A DNA stretch of 64,000 bases from assembly GCF_019212185.1 (NCBI RefSeq), contig NZ_CP078138.1, positions 1,036,501-1,100,500 on the forward strand. The letters run 5' to 3'. Shown here one piece after another: positions 1 through 15,097 of this stretch. Below the pieces are notes generated by a model. That model was not told where the DNA came from. It saw only the letters and a list, made by a program, of their open reading frames with translations, and made no database searches. How positions within the stretch are numbered: position 1 is the stretch's first letter; each line of letters begins with the position of its first letter. The DNA comes from Pseudomonas fluorescens. Lineage in GTDB: Bacteria; Pseudomonadota; Gammaproteobacteria; Pseudomonadales; Pseudomonadaceae. Position numbers and translations under genes: made by a program.

Positions 1-192
1 GTCAAAGGCGACGACAAGGCTGCCATCGAAGCCAAGGTTGAAGAGCTGTCGAAAGTCTCCGCTCCAGTGGCGCAGAAGATGTACGCCGAGCAGGCTCAGC
101 CAGCTGAAGGCGCAGCCGCGCAAGGTGAGTCGGCCCAGAAGGCGGACGACGTTGTCGATGCTGAGTTCGAAGAAGTAAAAGACCAGAAGTAA
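1..192 (+). CDS. dnaK: Chaperone DnaK, C-terminal end (partial)
   Basis: The window opens inside a reading frame that runs to TAA at 190-192 and gives 63 residues. It begins [16 protein letters not shown] and ends [13 protein letters not shown]. The acidic EFEEVK-type tail after an Ala/Gln-rich linker is the conserved C-terminus of bacterial DnaK (Hsp70), and the helical stretch before it is the end of the lid. Full DnaK is about 640 residues, so only about a tenth is present. The next gene is dnaJ, its co-chaperone, the usual neighbour in Pseudomonas. The start and the ATPase domain lie upstream of the window. Confidence 0.95.
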   Translation, partial: VKGDDKAAIEAKVEELSKVSAPVAQKMYAEQAQPAEGAAAQGESAQKADDVVDAEFEEVKDQK

Positions 193-246
193 GTTGTTGG
201 TCGGCCGGTTGACTGCCTTTGTGCGGTGACTGGTAGGATGTCGCCG

Positions 247-266
247 CGCGGGAGCTTGCTCCCGCG
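247..266. repeat. REP-like palindrome between dnaK and dnaJ
   Basis: CGCGGGAGC and GCTCCCGCG form perfect 9-base arms around a TT centre. This is the core of the Pseudomonas REP family built on GGAGC..GCTCC. It sits about 55 bases after the dnaK stop and may also act as a transcript end or stabilising hairpin between dnaK and dnaJ. The rest of the 318-base gap (193-510) holds no gene that I can recognise. Confidence 0.6.
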
Positions 267-510
267 TTGGCGTGTCTGGAGTAGAGGAATTTTTACAGCA
301 TGCGACGATGTTCGGGTGCTGGCGGTGCGCTCGGGGATGCTCCTGCTTCCCGGCTCATGAGTACCGCATCTGCAGGGCGCTGATCCTGCAGCCATCAAAG
401 ACCAGGATCGTTGAATTGACGTGAGTTGGGTCCGGGCCTGTATTGGGGCTCAACGAGTTTGGCAAGGCTCAGGAGGGGTTTGCCGAACGTCCTTAAGAGT
501 GCAAAGACTT

Positions 511-2452
<1,942 letters not shown>

Positions 2453-2625
2453 GATGCGCCCGAAATCGGGCTTGAACTGCAGGTTCGGGCCCGGTTTTAC
2501 TTCGCCAAGCGACGACCTGTCGCATTCTCAGGCCTTTCAGGCTCATTGGCGGTAGACCGAAAAGCCCTTTTTCTGTAAGCTACAGCTTTAGTGTGTCCAC
2601 TAAAAGCGCGCAGAATAATTCAGTG

Positions 2626-2667
2626 AAAAAAGCGGGGTGACGTGTCCATACGTCACTCCGCTTTTTT
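2626..2667 (+). terminator. Intrinsic terminator / possible carA attenuator
   Basis: A run of A, then a 12-base-pair stem (GCGGGGTGACGT with ACGTCACTCCGC, one G-U pair) around a 6-base loop, then six T. It lies 174 bases after dapB and ends 46 bases before the carA start codon. It could be the late terminator of the dnaJ-dapB transcript or an attenuator in the carA leader. Confidence 0.8.
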
Positions 2668-2712
2668 ACAACCTGCGATCGCCCCTTCAGGCTTTATTTA
2701 CGGGAGGTCTTC

Positions 2713-3849
2713 TTGACTAAGCCAGCCATACTCGCCCTTGCTGATGGCAGCATTTTTCGTGGCGAAGCCATTGGAGCCGACGGCCAGACCGTTGGAGAGG
2801 TGGTGTTCAACACCGCCATGACCGGCTATCAGGAAATCCTTACCGATCCTTCCTACGCCCAGCAAATCGTTACCCTGACTTACCCGCACATCGGCAACAC
2901 CGGCACCACGCCGGAAGACGCCGAGTCCAACCGTGTATGGTCTGCCGGCCTGGTCATTCGTGACTTGCCACTGGTTGCGAGCAACTGGCGTAACACGATG
3001 TCCCTGTCCGACTACCTGAAAGCCAACAACGTGGTGGCTATCGCCGGTATCGACACCCGCCGTCTGACGCGCATCCTGCGTGAGAAAGGCGCGCAGAACG
3101 GCTGCATCATGGCCGGTGACAACATTTCCGAAGAAGCGGCGATTGCAGCGGCCCGTGGCTTCCCTGGCTTGAAGGGCATGGACCTGGCGAAAGTCGTCAG
3201 CACCAAAGAGCAATACGAATGGCGCTCGACTGTCTGGGATCTGAAGACCGACAGCCACGCGACCATCGATGCCAGCGAACTGCCGTACCACGTCGTGGCC
3301 TACGACTACGGCGTCAAGGTCAACATCCTGCGCATGCTGGTCGAGCGCGGCTGCCGCGTGACTGTGGTGCCGGCGCAAACCCCTGCTGCCGACGTGCTGG
3401 CCCTTAATCCGGATGGCGTGTTCCTGTCCAACGGCCCGGGTGACCCTGAGCCTTGCGACTACGCGATCCAGGCGATCAAGGAAGTGCTCGAGACCGAGAT
3501 TCCGGTATTCGGCATCTGCCTGGGTCACCAATTGCTGGCCCTGGCGTCCGGCGCCAAGACCCTGAAAATGGGCCACGGCCACCACGGTGCCAACCACCCG
3601 GTGCAGGACCTGGATTCCGGTGTGGTGATGATCACCAGCCAGAACCACGGTTTCGCCGTGGATGAAGAAACCCTGCCGGCCAACGTGCGAGCGATCCACA
3701 AATCGCTGTTCGACGGCACCCTGCAAGGTATCGAGCGTACCGACAAGAGCGCCTTCAGCTTCCAGGGTCACCCTGAAGCCAGCCCTGGCCCGAACGACGT
3801 GGCGCCGCTGTTCGATCGCTTCATCAACGAGATGGCCAAGCGACGCTGA
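2713..3849 (+). CDS. carA: Carbamoyl-phosphate synthase small (glutaminase) subunit
   Basis: CarA hydrolyses glutamine and passes ammonia to CarB to make carbamoyl phosphate for arginine and pyrimidine synthesis. The 378-residue product has the N-terminal CPSase small-chain domain ([13 protein letters not shown]) and a C-terminal class I amidotransferase. The nucleophile Cys269 lies in GICLGHQ, and His353/Glu355 lie in [10 protein letters not shown]. The start is TTG at 2713. I chose it because GGGAGGT sits 5 bases upstream and no good ATG is near. The leader holds a strong terminator-like hairpin, so attenuation is possible. carB follows after 115 bases. Confidence 0.97.
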   Translation: MTKPAILALADGSIFRGEAIGADGQTVGEVVFNTAMTGYQEILTDPSYAQQIVTLTYPHIGNTGTTPEDAESNRVWSAGLVIRDLPLVASNWRNTMSLSDYLKANNVVAIAGIDTRRLTRILREKGAQNGCIMAGDNISEEAAIAAARGFPGLKGMDLAKVVSTKEQYEWRSTVWDLKTDSHATIDASELPYHVVAYDYGVKVNILRMLVERGCRVTVVPAQTPAADVLALNPDGVFLSNGPGDPEPCDYAIQAIKEVLETEIPVFGICLGHQLLALASGAKTLKMGHGHHGANHPVQDLDSGVVMITSQNHGFAVDEETLPANVRAIHKSLFDGTLQGIERTDKSAFSFQGHPEASPGPNDVAPLFDRFINEMAKRR

Positions 3850-3964
3850 TCGCTGGCCTTGATGGAATGAAGCTTGAGGGCGGTCCCGACAACGGCGGCC
3901 CCCTCAAGTCAAAGATTGAACAAGACGGCTTGCCGACTGACCTGCGGATTTGAGTGACAAACCC

Positions 3965-7182
<3,218 letters not shown>

Positions 7183-7186
<4 letters not shown>

Positions 7187-7659
7187 TCAAATACCCAATG
7201 ACCGTCCAGGGCGCCAAAGCCCTGGAAGAGGAGCACGCCCATCTGACCAAGGTCGTTCGTCCGAAGCTGAGCCAGGACATCGGAACGGCCCGCGAGTTGG
7301 GCGACTTGAAGGAAAACGCCGAATACCACGCTGCTCGCGAGCAGCAGGGTATGGTCGAGGCGCGGATTCGTGACATTGAAGGCCGGATTCAGAATCAGGT
7401 CATCATCGACGTCACGACCATTCCTCACACCGGCAAAGTGATCTTCGGCACCACCGTCGAAATCGCCAACGTCGAGACTGATGAAAGCGTCACTTACCAC
7501 ATCGTGGGTGAGGATGAAGCTGACTTCAAACTCGGCAAGATTTCCGTCGGCTCCCCCCTGGCCCGTGCTTTGATCGGCAAGGAAGAGGGTGATGTGGTTG
7601 CGGTGAAAACGCCAAGTGGCGTTATCGAGTACGAGATTGTTGAAGTCCGCCATATCTGA
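7183..7659 (+). CDS. greA: Transcription elongation factor GreA
   Basis: GreA enters the RNA polymerase secondary channel and stimulates cleavage of backtracked RNA. The 158 residues match the family length. The N-terminal coiled coil includes the conserved acidic tip region [18 protein letters not shown], and the C-terminal FKBP-like domain ends with [13 protein letters not shown]. The ATG overlaps the carB stop (ATGA), so translation is probably coupled. The next gene begins inside the greA 3' end. Confidence 0.96.
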
Positions 7660-8092
7660 AGGCTGGCGCTCGCTTCGTGCGGGCGCGATGCTTTGGCAAC
7701 TGGCCCAGATGTTGTGGGTCGGTGGCCTGTGGCTGTTGCATATCGGTCTGCTGCCGGTGCTGGGTCGAATTGGCCTGGCGCCGCTGCTGATCGACGAAAT
7801 CTCAAGCATGCTGAGTGCGCTGCTGGTTGGATTTTCAGCGGCGTGCGTGATTTCTCAGGTCTTGGTGCTGGTTCAGGCCAAGGGCCTTGTCAGTCTATGG
7901 CGCGATATTCGCGGGCAACTGCTGTTGATGGCGCTGTACGCAAGCACGATGTATTTCGTGGTGCGTATCCAGTGGCCCGAGGCGCAGCAGTGGGCACTGT
8001 TCAGCTATCTGGTGCTGGGTTTTTCCGGTTTGCTGCTGGTATTGCAGCCGGTCCCGGGATGGGGTGGCAGGGTGCGCGAAGCACACCCTTGA
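7640..8092 (+). CDS. DUF4149-like small integral membrane protein
   Basis: A hydrophobic protein of about 150 residues with four likely membrane helices. The first is in [18 protein letters not shown] and the last in a [11 protein letters not shown] region. It resembles the DUF4149 family found after greA in pseudomonads. That name is from memory and the function is unknown. The start is uncertain. TTG at 7640, inside greA, gives [12 protein letters not shown] with a GAG upstream. GTG at 7616 or ATG at 7688 are alternatives. The overlap with greA suggests coupling. It is followed, tail to tail, by yhbY. Confidence 0.7.
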   Translation: MKSAISEGWRSLRAGAMLWQLAQMLWVGGLWLLHIGLLPVLGRIGLAPLLIDEISSMLSALLVGFSAACVISQVLVLVQAKGLVSLWRDIRGQLLLMALYASTMYFVVRIQWPEAQQWALFSYLVLGFSGLLLVLQPVPGWGGRVREAHP

Positions 8093-8101
8093 CCCGTTTC
8101 A

Positions 8102-8410
8102 TTACTTGAAGCGGTGGACGTTCGACAGTTGCTTGTTTACGCTGAAGTTCTTGCGATAAATCAGCGCCATCTTGCCGATGACCTGGACCAGGTCCGCTTT
8201 GCCGACCTTGCACAGTTCTGCAATGGTGGCCAGGCGCGATTCGCGGTCGAGGATGTTGAGCTTGATTTTGATCAGCTCGTGATCCGCCAAGGCGCGTTCA
8301 AGTTCGGCTAATACACCTTCAGTCAAACCGTTGTCTGCCACAATCAGAACTGGTTTCAGATGGTGGCCAATGGATTTGTACTGTTTCTTCTGCTCTGGAG
8401 TGAGCGGCAT
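8102..8410 (-). CDS. yhbY: YhbY/CRS1-family RNA-binding protein
   Basis: A 102-residue single-domain CRM (YhbY) protein. Family members bind pre-50S ribosomes and assist assembly. It starts MPLTPEQKKQYKSIGHHLKPV and carries the GLTEGVLAELERALADHELIKIK block. The family's conserved loop, usually GxxG, corresponds to the VADNGLTEG and VIGKMALIYRKN regions. It is transcribed away from rlmE. The 101-base intergenic region between them carries a 19-base palindrome. Divergence from rlmE next to ftsH is the common gammaproteobacterial arrangement. Confidence 0.93.
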   Translation of the reverse strand: MPLTPEQKKQYKSIGHHLKPVLIVADNGLTEGVLAELERALADHELIKIKLNILDRESRLATIAELCKVGKADLVQVIGKMALIYRKNFSVNKQLSNVHRFK

Positions 8411-8436
8411 AATCTGACCCTTTCGTCTGGATTCTG

Positions 8437-8455
8437 TAAAATGGCGGCCATTTTA
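8437..8455. promoter_or_regulatory. 19-base palindrome in the yhbY/rlmE divergent promoter region
   Basis: TAAAATGGC and GCCATTTTA are perfect inverted 9-base arms around a single G. Each arm gives TAAAAT reading outward, so each could serve as a -10 box for one of the two divergent genes. No strong -35 box is evident by eye. Confidence 0.5.
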
Positions 8456-8511
8456 CCCGAGGGCTCGTTGATCCGCCCAACTAATCACGACCCTAATCAT
8501 CGAGGTGCCCA

Positions 8512-9141
8512 GTGGCGCGTTCCAAGACCAGCCTTGGTTGGCTGAAAAGACATGTCAATGATCCCTATGTGAAGCAGGCACAGAAGGATGGTTACCGCTC
8601 GCGTGCGAGCTACAAGCTTCTTGAAGTCCAGGAGAAATACAAACTGATCCGTCCGGGGATGAGTGTTGTCGACCTGGGTGCTGCTCCTGGTGGCTGGTCG
8701 CAGGTCACCAGTCGGCTGATCGGCGGTCAGGGCCGTTTGATCGCTTCGGACATCCTGGAAATGGACAGCATCCCGGACGTCACCTTCATTCAGGGGGACT
8801 TCACCGAGGACGCAGTACTTGCGCGCATCCTGGAAGCCGTCGGTAATTCGCAAGTGGACCTTGTGATTTCCGATATGGCCCCCAATATGAGTGGTACGCC
8901 TGAAGTGGATATGCCCAAAGCCATGTTTCTTTGTGAGCTGGCGCTTGATCTGGCGGAGCGAATCCTCAAGCCGGGCGGCAATTTTGTGATCAAGATTTTT
9001 CAGGGTGAGGGGTTCGACGTTTACCTGAAGGATGCCCGCAAGAAGTTCGACAAGATCCAAATGATCAAGCCGGACTCTTCCCGTGGCAGTTCCCGTGAGC
9101 AATACATGCTGGCCTGGGGCTTTCGCGGCGCAGGCGAGTAA
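8512..9141 (+). CDS. rlmE: 23S rRNA (uridine-2'-O-)-methyltransferase RlmE (FtsJ/RrmJ)
   Basis: SAM-dependent 2'-O-methylation of a uridine in the 23S rRNA A-loop on the 50S subunit. The protein has 209 residues, close to E. coli RrmJ. The K-D-K-E catalytic tetrad is readable as Lys35 (SYKLLEV), Asp121 ([10 protein letters not shown]), Lys161 (FVIKIF) and Glu196 (SSREQY). The SAM loop [11 protein letters not shown] is at residues 54-64. The start is GTG at 8512 with GAGGTG upstream. It precedes ftsH, as in many gammaproteobacteria. Confidence 0.96.
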   Translation: MARSKTSLGWLKRHVNDPYVKQAQKDGYRSRASYKLLEVQEKYKLIRPGMSVVDLGAAPGGWSQVTSRLIGGQGRLIASDILEMDSIPDVTFIQGDFTEDAVLARILEAVGNSQVDLVISDMAPNMSGTPEVDMPKAMFLCELALDLAERILKPGGNFVIKIFQGEGFDVYLKDARKKFDKIQMIKPDSSRGSSREQYMLAWGFRGAGE

Positions 9142-9334
9142 AGCGAGTTTTTTTGGCGGGGCGATAGGATTTTCGTATTTCGCCTCGTGTGCATAAGCGA
9201 ATATTGTGTAGGAAGAGTTTCACAAAGGGTTACAGACGGCGCCTGCCAGAGCTGTACGTAATGTAGTAAGTTAGGCCGGTGAATATCATGCGAAGCGCGC
9301 GCCAGTTGCGGAGCTTGCTTCAGAGGGTAGTTAA

Positions 9335-11254
9335 TTGAACGATATGGCAAAGAATCTTATCCTGTGGTTGATCATCGCAGCTGTCCTCGTGACAGTGATG
9401 AACAACTTCTCCAGCCCTAACGAGCCGCAGACCCTCAACTACTCCGACTTCATCCAGCAAGTCAAGGATGGCAAGGTCGAGCGCGTAGCGGTTGATGGCT
9501 ACGTCATTACAGGCAAGCGCACGGATGGCGACAGCTTCAAGACCATTCGTCCGGCGATCCAGGACAACGGCCTGATCGGTGATCTCGTGGATAACCACGT
9601 TGTCGTCGAAGGCAAGCAACCTGAGCAGCAAAGCATCTGGACTCAATTGCTGGTAGCCAGTTTCCCGATCCTGGTGATCATCGCCGTGTTCATGTTCTTC
9701 ATGCGCCAGATGCAGGGCGGCGCAGGGGGCAAGGGCGGGCCGATGAGCTTTGGCAAGAGCAAGGCACGCCTGCTTTCCGAAGATCAGGTGAAAACCACCT
9801 TGGCTGACGTTGCTGGTTGCGACGAAGCCAAGGAAGAAGTCGGTGAACTGGTCGAGTTCCTGCGCGATCCGGGCAAGTTCCAGCGCCTGGGTGGTCGCAT
9901 TCCTCGTGGTGTGCTTATGGTCGGCCCGCCAGGTACTGGTAAAACCCTGTTGGCCAAGGCGATTGCCGGCGAGGCCAAAGTGCCTTTCTTCACCATCTCC
10001 GGTTCCGACTTCGTCGAAATGTTCGTCGGTGTCGGTGCCAGCCGTGTTCGTGACATGTTCGAGCAGGCGAAAAAACACGCTCCTTGCATCATCTTCATCG
10101 ATGAGATCGATGCCGTCGGTCGTCACCGTGGTGCTGGCATGGGCGGTGGTCACGACGAGCGTGAACAGACCCTCAACCAGTTGCTGGTAGAGATGGATGG
10201 TTTCGAAATGAATGACGGCATCATCGTCATCGCCGCGACCAACCGTCCGGACGTTCTGGACCCTGCGCTGCTGCGTCCTGGTCGTTTCGACCGTCAGGTG
10301 GTCGTAGGCCTGCCGGATATTCGTGGTCGCGAACAAATCCTCAAGGTTCACATGCGCAAAGTGCCAATGGGTGACGACGTGGCTCCGGCCGTGATCGCTC
10401 GTGGTACGCCTGGTTTCTCCGGTGCCGACCTGGCCAACCTGGTCAACGAAGCGTCGCTGTTCGCTGCCCGTGCCGGCAAGCGCATTGTCGAGATGAAGGA
10501 ATTCGAACTGGCCAAGGACAAGATCATGATGGGCGCCGAGCGCAAATCCATGGTCATGTCCGAGAAAGAAAAACAGAACACTGCCTATCACGAAGCGGGT
10601 CACGCGATCGTTGGTCGAGTGGTGCCTGAGCACGACCCGGTCTACAAGGTGTCGATCATTCCGCGTGGCCGTGCGCTGGGTGTGACGATGTTCCTGCCTG
10701 AGGAAGATCGCTACAGCCTTTCCAAGCGTGCACTGATCAGCCAGATCTGCTCGCTGTACGGCGGCCGAATTGCCGAAGAGATGACCCTGGGCTTCGATGG
10801 CGTCACTACCGGTGCTTCGAACGACATCATGCGCGCCAGCCAGATTGCGCGGAATATGGTGACCAAGTGGGGTCTTTCGGAAAAACTCGGACCGCTGATG
10901 TACGCCGAGGAGGAGGGCGAGGTGTTCCTGGGTCGTGGCGGCGGTGGTCAACACGCCAGCTTCTCCGGCGAAACGGCCAAGCTGATCGACTCCGAAGTGC
11001 GCAGCATCATTGACCAGTGCTATGGCACGGCCAAGCAGATCCTGACGGATAATCGCGACAAGCTGGATGCAATGGCTGATGCGCTGATGAAATACGAAAC
11101 CATCGATGCCGAGCAAATCGAAGACATCATGGCAGGTCGTCCGCCACGCGAGCCGCGTGACTGGTCGGGCGGCACGGGTACTTCCGGTACTCCGCCAGTG
11201 GTACAGGATGAGCGTCCGCAAACCCCTATCGGTGGCCCGGCTGCCGACGTTTAA
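9335..11254 (+). CDS. ftsH: ATP-dependent zinc metalloprotease FtsH
   Basis: FtsH is an inner-membrane AAA+ protease that degrades unassembled membrane proteins and regulators such as LpxC. It has two membrane segments near the N-terminus (about 8-25 and 105-128), Walker A GPPGTGKT at 197-204, Walker B FIDEID, the second region of homology, and the zinc motif HEAGH at 419-423. I start it at TTG 9335 ([11 protein letters not shown], 639 residues) because GAGGG lies 7 bases upstream. The more conventional ATG at 9344 (MAKNLILW) would be 16 bases from it. The product is full length. A 193-base gap separates it from rlmE. Confidence 0.96.
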   Translation: MNDMAKNLILWLIIAAVLVTVMNNFSSPNEPQTLNYSDFIQQVKDGKVERVAVDGYVITGKRTDGDSFKTIRPAIQDNGLIGDLVDNHVVVEGKQPEQQSIWTQLLVASFPILVIIAVFMFFMRQMQGGAGGKGGPMSFGKSKARLLSEDQVKTTLADVAGCDEAKEEVGELVEFLRDPGKFQRLGGRIPRGVLMVGPPGTGKTLLAKAIAGEAKVPFFTISGSDFVEMFVGVGASRVRDMFEQAKKHAPCIIFIDEIDAVGRHRGAGMGGGHDEREQTLNQLLVEMDGFEMNDGIIVIAATNRPDVLDPALLRPGRFDRQVVVGLPDIRGREQILKVHMRKVPMGDDVAPAVIARGTPGFSGADLANLVNEASLFAARAGKRIVEMKEFELAKDKIMMGAERKSMVMSEKEKQNTAYHEAGHAIVGRVVPEHDPVYKVSIIPRGRALGVTMFLPEEDRYSLSKRALISQICSLYGGRIAEEMTLGFDGVTTGASNDIMRASQIARNMVTKWGLSEKLGPLMYAEEEGEVFLGRGGGGQHASFSGETAKLIDSEVRSIIDQCYGTAKQILTDNRDKLDAMADALMKYETIDAEQIEDIMAGRPPREPRDWSGGTGTSGTPPVVQDERPQTPIGGPAADV

Positions 11255-11262
11255 GGCTTGAA

Positions 11263-12114
11263 ATGAACTCTGTTCAGTCCTCGACCCGGTTGCCTTGCGG
11301 CAACCGGGTTCTTGATTTGGCCCATGCACATGTCATGGGTATTCTCAATGTCACTCCCGATTCCTTCTCCGATGGTGGTCGTTTCAGTCAGCTCGATGCA
11401 GCTTTGAAGCACGCCGAGGCGATGGTGTCTGCTGGCGCTACCCTGATTGATGTGGGGGGCGAATCGACCCGGCCAGGTGCTCGCGCGGTCTCGCCGCTGG
11501 AGGAGCTGGAGCGCGTTGCGCCCATCGTCGAGCGGATCCATCGTGAACTTGATGTGATTATTTCGGTCGATACCTCCACTCCGGCGGTCATGCGCGAAAC
11601 GGCGCGGCTCGGTGCGGGTTTGATCAATGACGTGCGCTCCCTGCGCCGCGACGGCGCCCTGGATGCTGCAGCGGCCACTGGCCTGCCGGTGTGCCTGATG
11701 CACATGCTCGGCGAGCCGGGAGATATGCAGGACAATCCCCACTATGCTGATGTAACGCGCGAGGTTGGCGAGTTTCTCGCTGAGCGCGTTGCGCAGTGTG
11801 CTGTCGTGGGTATTCCTGCGGAGCGGATAATCCTCGATCCGGGGTTTGGCTTCGCGAAAACCCTGCAACACAACTTGAGCCTGTTCAAGCATATGGAAGA
11901 CCTGCATCAGCTTGGTCGTCCGCTGCTGGTCGGGGTATCGCGCAAAAGCATGATCGGCCATGCGCTCAATCGCCCTGTTGGCGAGCGGTTGCATGGCGGC
12001 CTGGCACTCGCCGCGCTGGCGTTGACCAAGGGTGCGCGCATTCTGCGGGTGCATGACGTGGCCGAAACAGTGGACGTGGTACGGATGATCGCAGCAGTAG
12101 AATCAGCCGAATAA
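11263..12114 (+). CDS. folP: Dihydropteroate synthase
   Basis: FolP condenses p-aminobenzoate with dihydropterin pyrophosphate in folate synthesis and is the sulfonamide target. The 283-residue TIM barrel shows the two family signatures: [15 protein letters not shown] near residue 25 and the [16 protein letters not shown] block near 60. [11 protein letters not shown], with the pterin-site Asp, comes later. It starts 8 bases after ftsH and precedes glmM by 16 bases, the conserved ftsH-folP-glmM order. Confidence 0.97.
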   Translation: MNSVQSSTRLPCGNRVLDLAHAHVMGILNVTPDSFSDGGRFSQLDAALKHAEAMVSAGATLIDVGGESTRPGARAVSPLEELERVAPIVERIHRELDVIISVDTSTPAVMRETARLGAGLINDVRSLRRDGALDAAAATGLPVCLMHMLGEPGDMQDNPHYADVTREVGEFLAERVAQCAVVGIPAERIILDPGFGFAKTLQHNLSLFKHMEDLHQLGRPLLVGVSRKSMIGHALNRPVGERLHGGLALAALALTKGARILRVHDVAETVDVVRMIAAVESAE

Positions 12115-12130
12115 GAATGATGGAGCACTT

Positions 12131-13468
12131 ATGACTAAGAAATATTTTGGCACCGACGGCATTCGCGGTCGGGTCGGTACATACCCAATCACTCCTGACT
12201 TCATGCTCAAGCTCGGCTGGGCTGCTGGCATGGCGTTTCGCAAGATGGGTGCCTGCAAGGTGCTGGTCGGCAAGGACACGCGTATCTCCGGCTACATGTT
12301 TGAGTCGGCACTGGAGGCGGGTCTGACGTCCGCAGGCGCAGATGTGATGTTGCTGGGGCCGATGCCTACACCCGCCATCGCCTATTTGACGCGTACCTTT
12401 CATGCGGAGGCGGGCATTGTTATTAGTGCTTCGCATAATCCCCATGACGACAATGGCATCAAGTTCTTTTCCGGCCAGGGCACCAAGCTGCCGGACGAGA
12501 TCGAGTTGATGATCGAAGAGCTGTTGGATACGCCGATGACGGTGGTTGAGTCGAGCAAGATCGGCAAGGTATCGCGGATCAACGATGCGTCGGGTCGCTA
12601 CATCGAATTCTGTAAGAGCAGCGTGCCCACCGGCACCAGCTTTGCCGGTTTGAAAATCGTTATCGACTGCGCCCATGGCGCCGTCTACAAGGTCGCCCCC
12701 AGCGTCTTTCGCGAGCTCGGTGCCGACGTTGTCGTGCTTTCTGCGCAGCCCAATGGCCTGAACATCAATGACAATTGTGGTTCGACCCACATGGGGCAAC
12801 TGCAAGCCGCCGTTTTGGCTGAGCAGGCCGATCTGGGTATCGCCTTCGATGGCGATGGTGATCGGGTTTTGATGGTTGATCACACCGGCGCGATTGTCGA
12901 TGGTGACGAGTTGCTGTTCATCATCGCTCGTGATTTGCACGAACGTGGCCGTTTGCAGGGCGGCGTAGTGGGTACCCTGATGAGCAACCTGGGCCTGGAA
13001 CTGGCGCTCGAAGAGCTGAAAATTCCTTTTGTGCGAGCCAACGTGGGCGATCGCTACGTGATTGCCGAGTTGCTGGAGCGTGACTGGAAGGTCGGTGGCG
13101 AAAATTCGGGGCATATCGTTTGCTTCAATCACACCACCACCGGTGATGCGATCATTGCCGCGCTGCAAGTGTTGATGGCCTTGAAAGATCACGATCAGGG
13201 ACTGGCTCAGGCGCGTCAGGCATTGCGCAAGTGCCCTCAAGTCCTGATCAATGTGCGTTTCGCGGGCGGCGTCAATCCCGTGGAGCATGCGTCCGTCAAG
13301 GAAGCCTGCGAGCGTGTTACCGCCGCGATGGCGGGGCGTGGTCGGGTGTTGTTGCGCAAGTCCGGAACGGAGCCGTTGGTGCGAGTAATGGTCGAAGGCG
13401 AGGACGAAACTGTCGTTCGTGGCTACGCCGAAGAGCTGGCAAAACTGGTTGCTGAAGTTTCTGTCTGA
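12131..13468 (+). CDS. glmM: Phosphoglucosamine mutase
   Basis: GlmM converts glucosamine-6-phosphate to glucosamine-1-phosphate on the way to UDP-GlcNAc for peptidoglycan and LPS. The protein has 445 residues. It opens [16 protein letters not shown], carries the phosphoserine site Ser101 in [16 protein letters not shown], the magnesium loop DGDGDR near 241-246, the sugar loop GGENSGH, and the C-terminal phosphate loop RKSGTEP. The ATG lies about 9 bases after GGAGC. tpiA follows after 66 bases. Confidence 0.97.
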   Translation: MTKKYFGTDGIRGRVGTYPITPDFMLKLGWAAGMAFRKMGACKVLVGKDTRISGYMFESALEAGLTSAGADVMLLGPMPTPAIAYLTRTFHAEAGIVISASHNPHDDNGIKFFSGQGTKLPDEIELMIEELLDTPMTVVESSKIGKVSRINDASGRYIEFCKSSVPTGTSFAGLKIVIDCAHGAVYKVAPSVFRELGADVVVLSAQPNGLNINDNCGSTHMGQLQAAVLAEQADLGIAFDGDGDRVLMVDHTGAIVDGDELLFIIARDLHERGRLQGGVVGTLMSNLGLELALEELKIPFVRANVGDRYVIAELLERDWKVGGENSGHIVCFNHTTTGDAIIAALQVLMALKDHDQGLAQARQALRKCPQVLINVRFAGGVNPVEHASVKEACERVTAAMAGRGRVLLRKSGTEPLVRVMVEGEDETVVRGYAEELAKLVAEVSV

Positions 13469-13534
13469 TTTCGGCTTGCCAGCGCTGATGTGGTTGGGTA
13501 ACATCTGCGCCCACTTTGACCGACGAGGTACAGC

Positions 13535-14290
13535 ATGCGTCGCCCTATGGTAGCTGGTAACTGGAAGATGCACGGTACCCGCGCCAGCGTCGCTGAGCTG
13601 ATCGACGGCCTAAGTGACTTGGCCTTGCCGAGCGGTGTTGATGTAGCGGTATTCCCGCCTTTGTTGCATATCAGCCAAGTGGTTGATGGCCTGAAAGGCA
13701 AGTCGATTTCAATCGGCGCGCAGAATTCTGCGGTGGAATCCGGACAAGGCGCACTGACCGGTGAGGTCTCGCCAACTCAGTTGGTGGATGCAGGTTGCTC
13801 CCTGGTGCTTGTTGGGCACTCCGAGCGCCGCCAGATAATGGGCGAGCAGGACGAAGTGCTGATTCGCAAGTTTGCAGCGGCACAGGCAAGTGGTTTGATT
13901 CCGGTGTTGTGCATAGGGGAAACCCTGGAGCAGCGCGAAGCCGGCAAGACCCTTGAGGTTGTCTCGCAGCAGCTGGGCAGCATCATCGGTGAGTTGGGTG
14001 TTGGTGTGTTTGCAAGCGCAGTAATTGCTTATGAGCCGGTCTGGGCCATTGGTACCGGGCTGACTGCTTCACCGCAACAAGCGCAGGATGTGCACGCAGC
14101 CATTCGCGCGCAGTTGGCGGCAGAGAATTCTGAAGTGGCACAAGGTGTGCGACTTCTATACGGCGGCAGCGTGAAGGCGGCCAATGCGGTCGAACTGTTC
14201 GGCATGCCGGATATCGATGGGGGGCTCATTGGTGGGGCTTCCCTGAATGCAGATGAGTTCGGTGCGATTTGTCGCGCCGCGGGAAACTGA
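13535..14290 (+). CDS. tpiA: Triosephosphate isomerase
   Basis: TpiA interconverts dihydroxyacetone phosphate and glyceraldehyde-3-phosphate. The 251-residue barrel shows Asn9 and Lys11 in [14 protein letters not shown], the catalytic His in VGHSERR, the catalytic Glu in [11 protein letters not shown], and the phosphate-binding YGGSV and GGASL segments. GAGGT precedes the ATG. secG begins 4 bases after its stop, the typical tpiA-secG pair. Confidence 0.97.
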   Translation: MRRPMVAGNWKMHGTRASVAELIDGLSDLALPSGVDVAVFPPLLHISQVVDGLKGKSISIGAQNSAVESGQGALTGEVSPTQLVDAGCSLVLVGHSERRQIMGEQDEVLIRKFAAAQASGLIPVLCIGETLEQREAGKTLEVVSQQLGSIIGELGVGVFASAVIAYEPVWAIGTGLTASPQQAQDVHAAIRAQLAAENSEVAQGVRLLYGGSVKAANAVELFGMPDIDGGLIGGASLNADEFGAICRAAGN

Positions 14291-14294
14291 GAAA

Positions 14295-14678
14295 ATGCTG
14301 GAAACAGTCGTAGTCGTTTTTCATCTGCTGGGTGCATTGGGCGTAGTAGCTCTGGTATTGCTGCAGCAGGGTAAGGGTGCGGACGCTGGCGCGTCTTTCG
14401 GAGCAGGTGCTTCAAATACTGTGTTCGGAAGCCAAGGTTCCTCTACCTTTCTTAGTAAGTTTACTGCTATACTTGCCGCAGGTTTTTTCATAACCAGCTT
14501 AGGGTTAGGTTACTTTGCTAAAGAGAAAGCTCACCAGCTGACTCAAGTAGGTTTGCCAAACCCAGCGGTTCTGGAAGTTCCAGTGCAAAAACCGGCTTCT
14601 GATGATGTACCGGTGCTTGAAGAGCAAAAGTCGGCAACTAATGCGACTGACGTACCTCCAGCTCAAGAGCAAAAGTAA
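14295..14678 (+). CDS. secG: Preprotein translocase subunit SecG
   Basis: SecG is a small partner of SecYE in inner-membrane protein export. The 127 residues have two hydrophobic helices (about 3-22, [19 protein letters not shown], and about 53-73). The conserved cytosolic loop [20 protein letters not shown] lies between them. A variable hydrophilic C-terminal tail rich in Pro, Glu and Gln follows. The start is ATG at 14295. The frame is open upstream inside tpiA but has no support there. The tRNA-Leu gene follows within 25 bases. Confidence 0.95.
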   Translation: MLETVVVVFHLLGALGVVALVLLQQGKGADAGASFGAGASNTVFGSQGSSTFLSKFTAILAAGFFITSLGLGYFAKEKAHQLTQVGLPNPAVLEVPVQKPASDDVPVLEEQKSATNATDVPPAQEQK

Positions 14679-14700
14679 GAAGGGTTTCAAACGTAGTATT

Positions 14701-14786
14701 GCCGAGGTGGTGGAATTGGTAGACACGCAACCTTGAGGTGGTTGTGCCCATAGGGTGTAGGGGTTCGAGTCCCCTTCTCGGTACCA
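14701..14786 (+). tRNA. tRNA-Leu (anticodon GAG)
   Basis: An 86-base class II tRNA with a long variable arm and encoded CCA. The acceptor GCCGAGG pairs with the 3' strand (G1-U72). The anticodon stem CAACC/GGTTG encloses the loop TTGAGGT with anticodon GAG. The T arm has GGTTCGAGTCC. It sits right after secG, and its own terminator follows. Confidence 0.95.
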
Positions 14787-14798
14787 ATTAGTCAGGAG

Positions 14799-14821
14799 AG
14801 CCCGCTGTTGCGGGCTTTCTT
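14799..14821 (+). terminator. Terminator after tRNA-Leu
   Basis: AGCCCGC and GCGGGCT form a 7-base-pair stem around TGTT and are followed by TTCTT. It ends the secG/tRNA-Leu transcript. Confidence 0.8.
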
Positions 14822-14838
14822 GCAGGTGGAAGGTTACA

Positions 14839-14867
14839 TTGACCCTGTAGGGGATCGGTCGTATACT
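14839..14867 (+). promoter_or_regulatory. Sigma-70 promoter of the initiator tRNA
   Basis: TTGACC (14839-14844), a 17-base spacer, then TATACT (14862-14867). This is near consensus and places the transcript start about 10 bases before the tRNA-fMet gene. Confidence 0.8.
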
Positions 14868-14883
14868 TCCGCCCCAGCTTTGT

Positions 14884-14960
<77 letters not shown>

Positions 14961-14968
14961 GTTTCAGG

Positions 14969-14990
14969 AGCCCCTTTTAAGGGGCTTTTT
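14969..14990 (+). terminator. Terminator after tRNA-fMet
   Basis: AGCCCCTT and AAGGGGCT form an 8-base-pair stem with a TT loop, followed by a run of T. Confidence 0.85.
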
Positions 14991-15035
14991 GTTAGCTGGA
15001 CACTTTCAACGCCGCTATTCGGCGGCGTTTCAAGG

Positions 15036-15058
15036 ATGGGCATTACGCCCATTTTTTT
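15036..15058 (+). terminator. Second terminator-like hairpin before rimP
   Basis: ATGGGC and GCCCAT around ATTAC, followed by seven T. It lies 40 bases before rimP and may be a backup terminator for the tRNA transcript or an attenuator for the rimP-nusA operon. Confidence 0.6.
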
Positions 15059-15097
15059 ATTTTCATGGCATGCACATACATGCACTAGGGGGTTCAG

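Noticed and set aside
421..510. Upstream extension of dnaJ
   Set aside because: Thirty extra codons do not resemble DnaJ. The conserved [12 protein letters not shown] begins at 511.
3950..3964. TTG start for carB
   Set aside because: It would add five residues. The ATG at 3965 gives the conserved [14 protein letters not shown] start and exactly 1073 residues.
9320..11329. 669-codon minus-strand open frame opposite ftsH
   Set aside because: Antisense shadow of a clear FtsH gene, with no ribosome site or domains.
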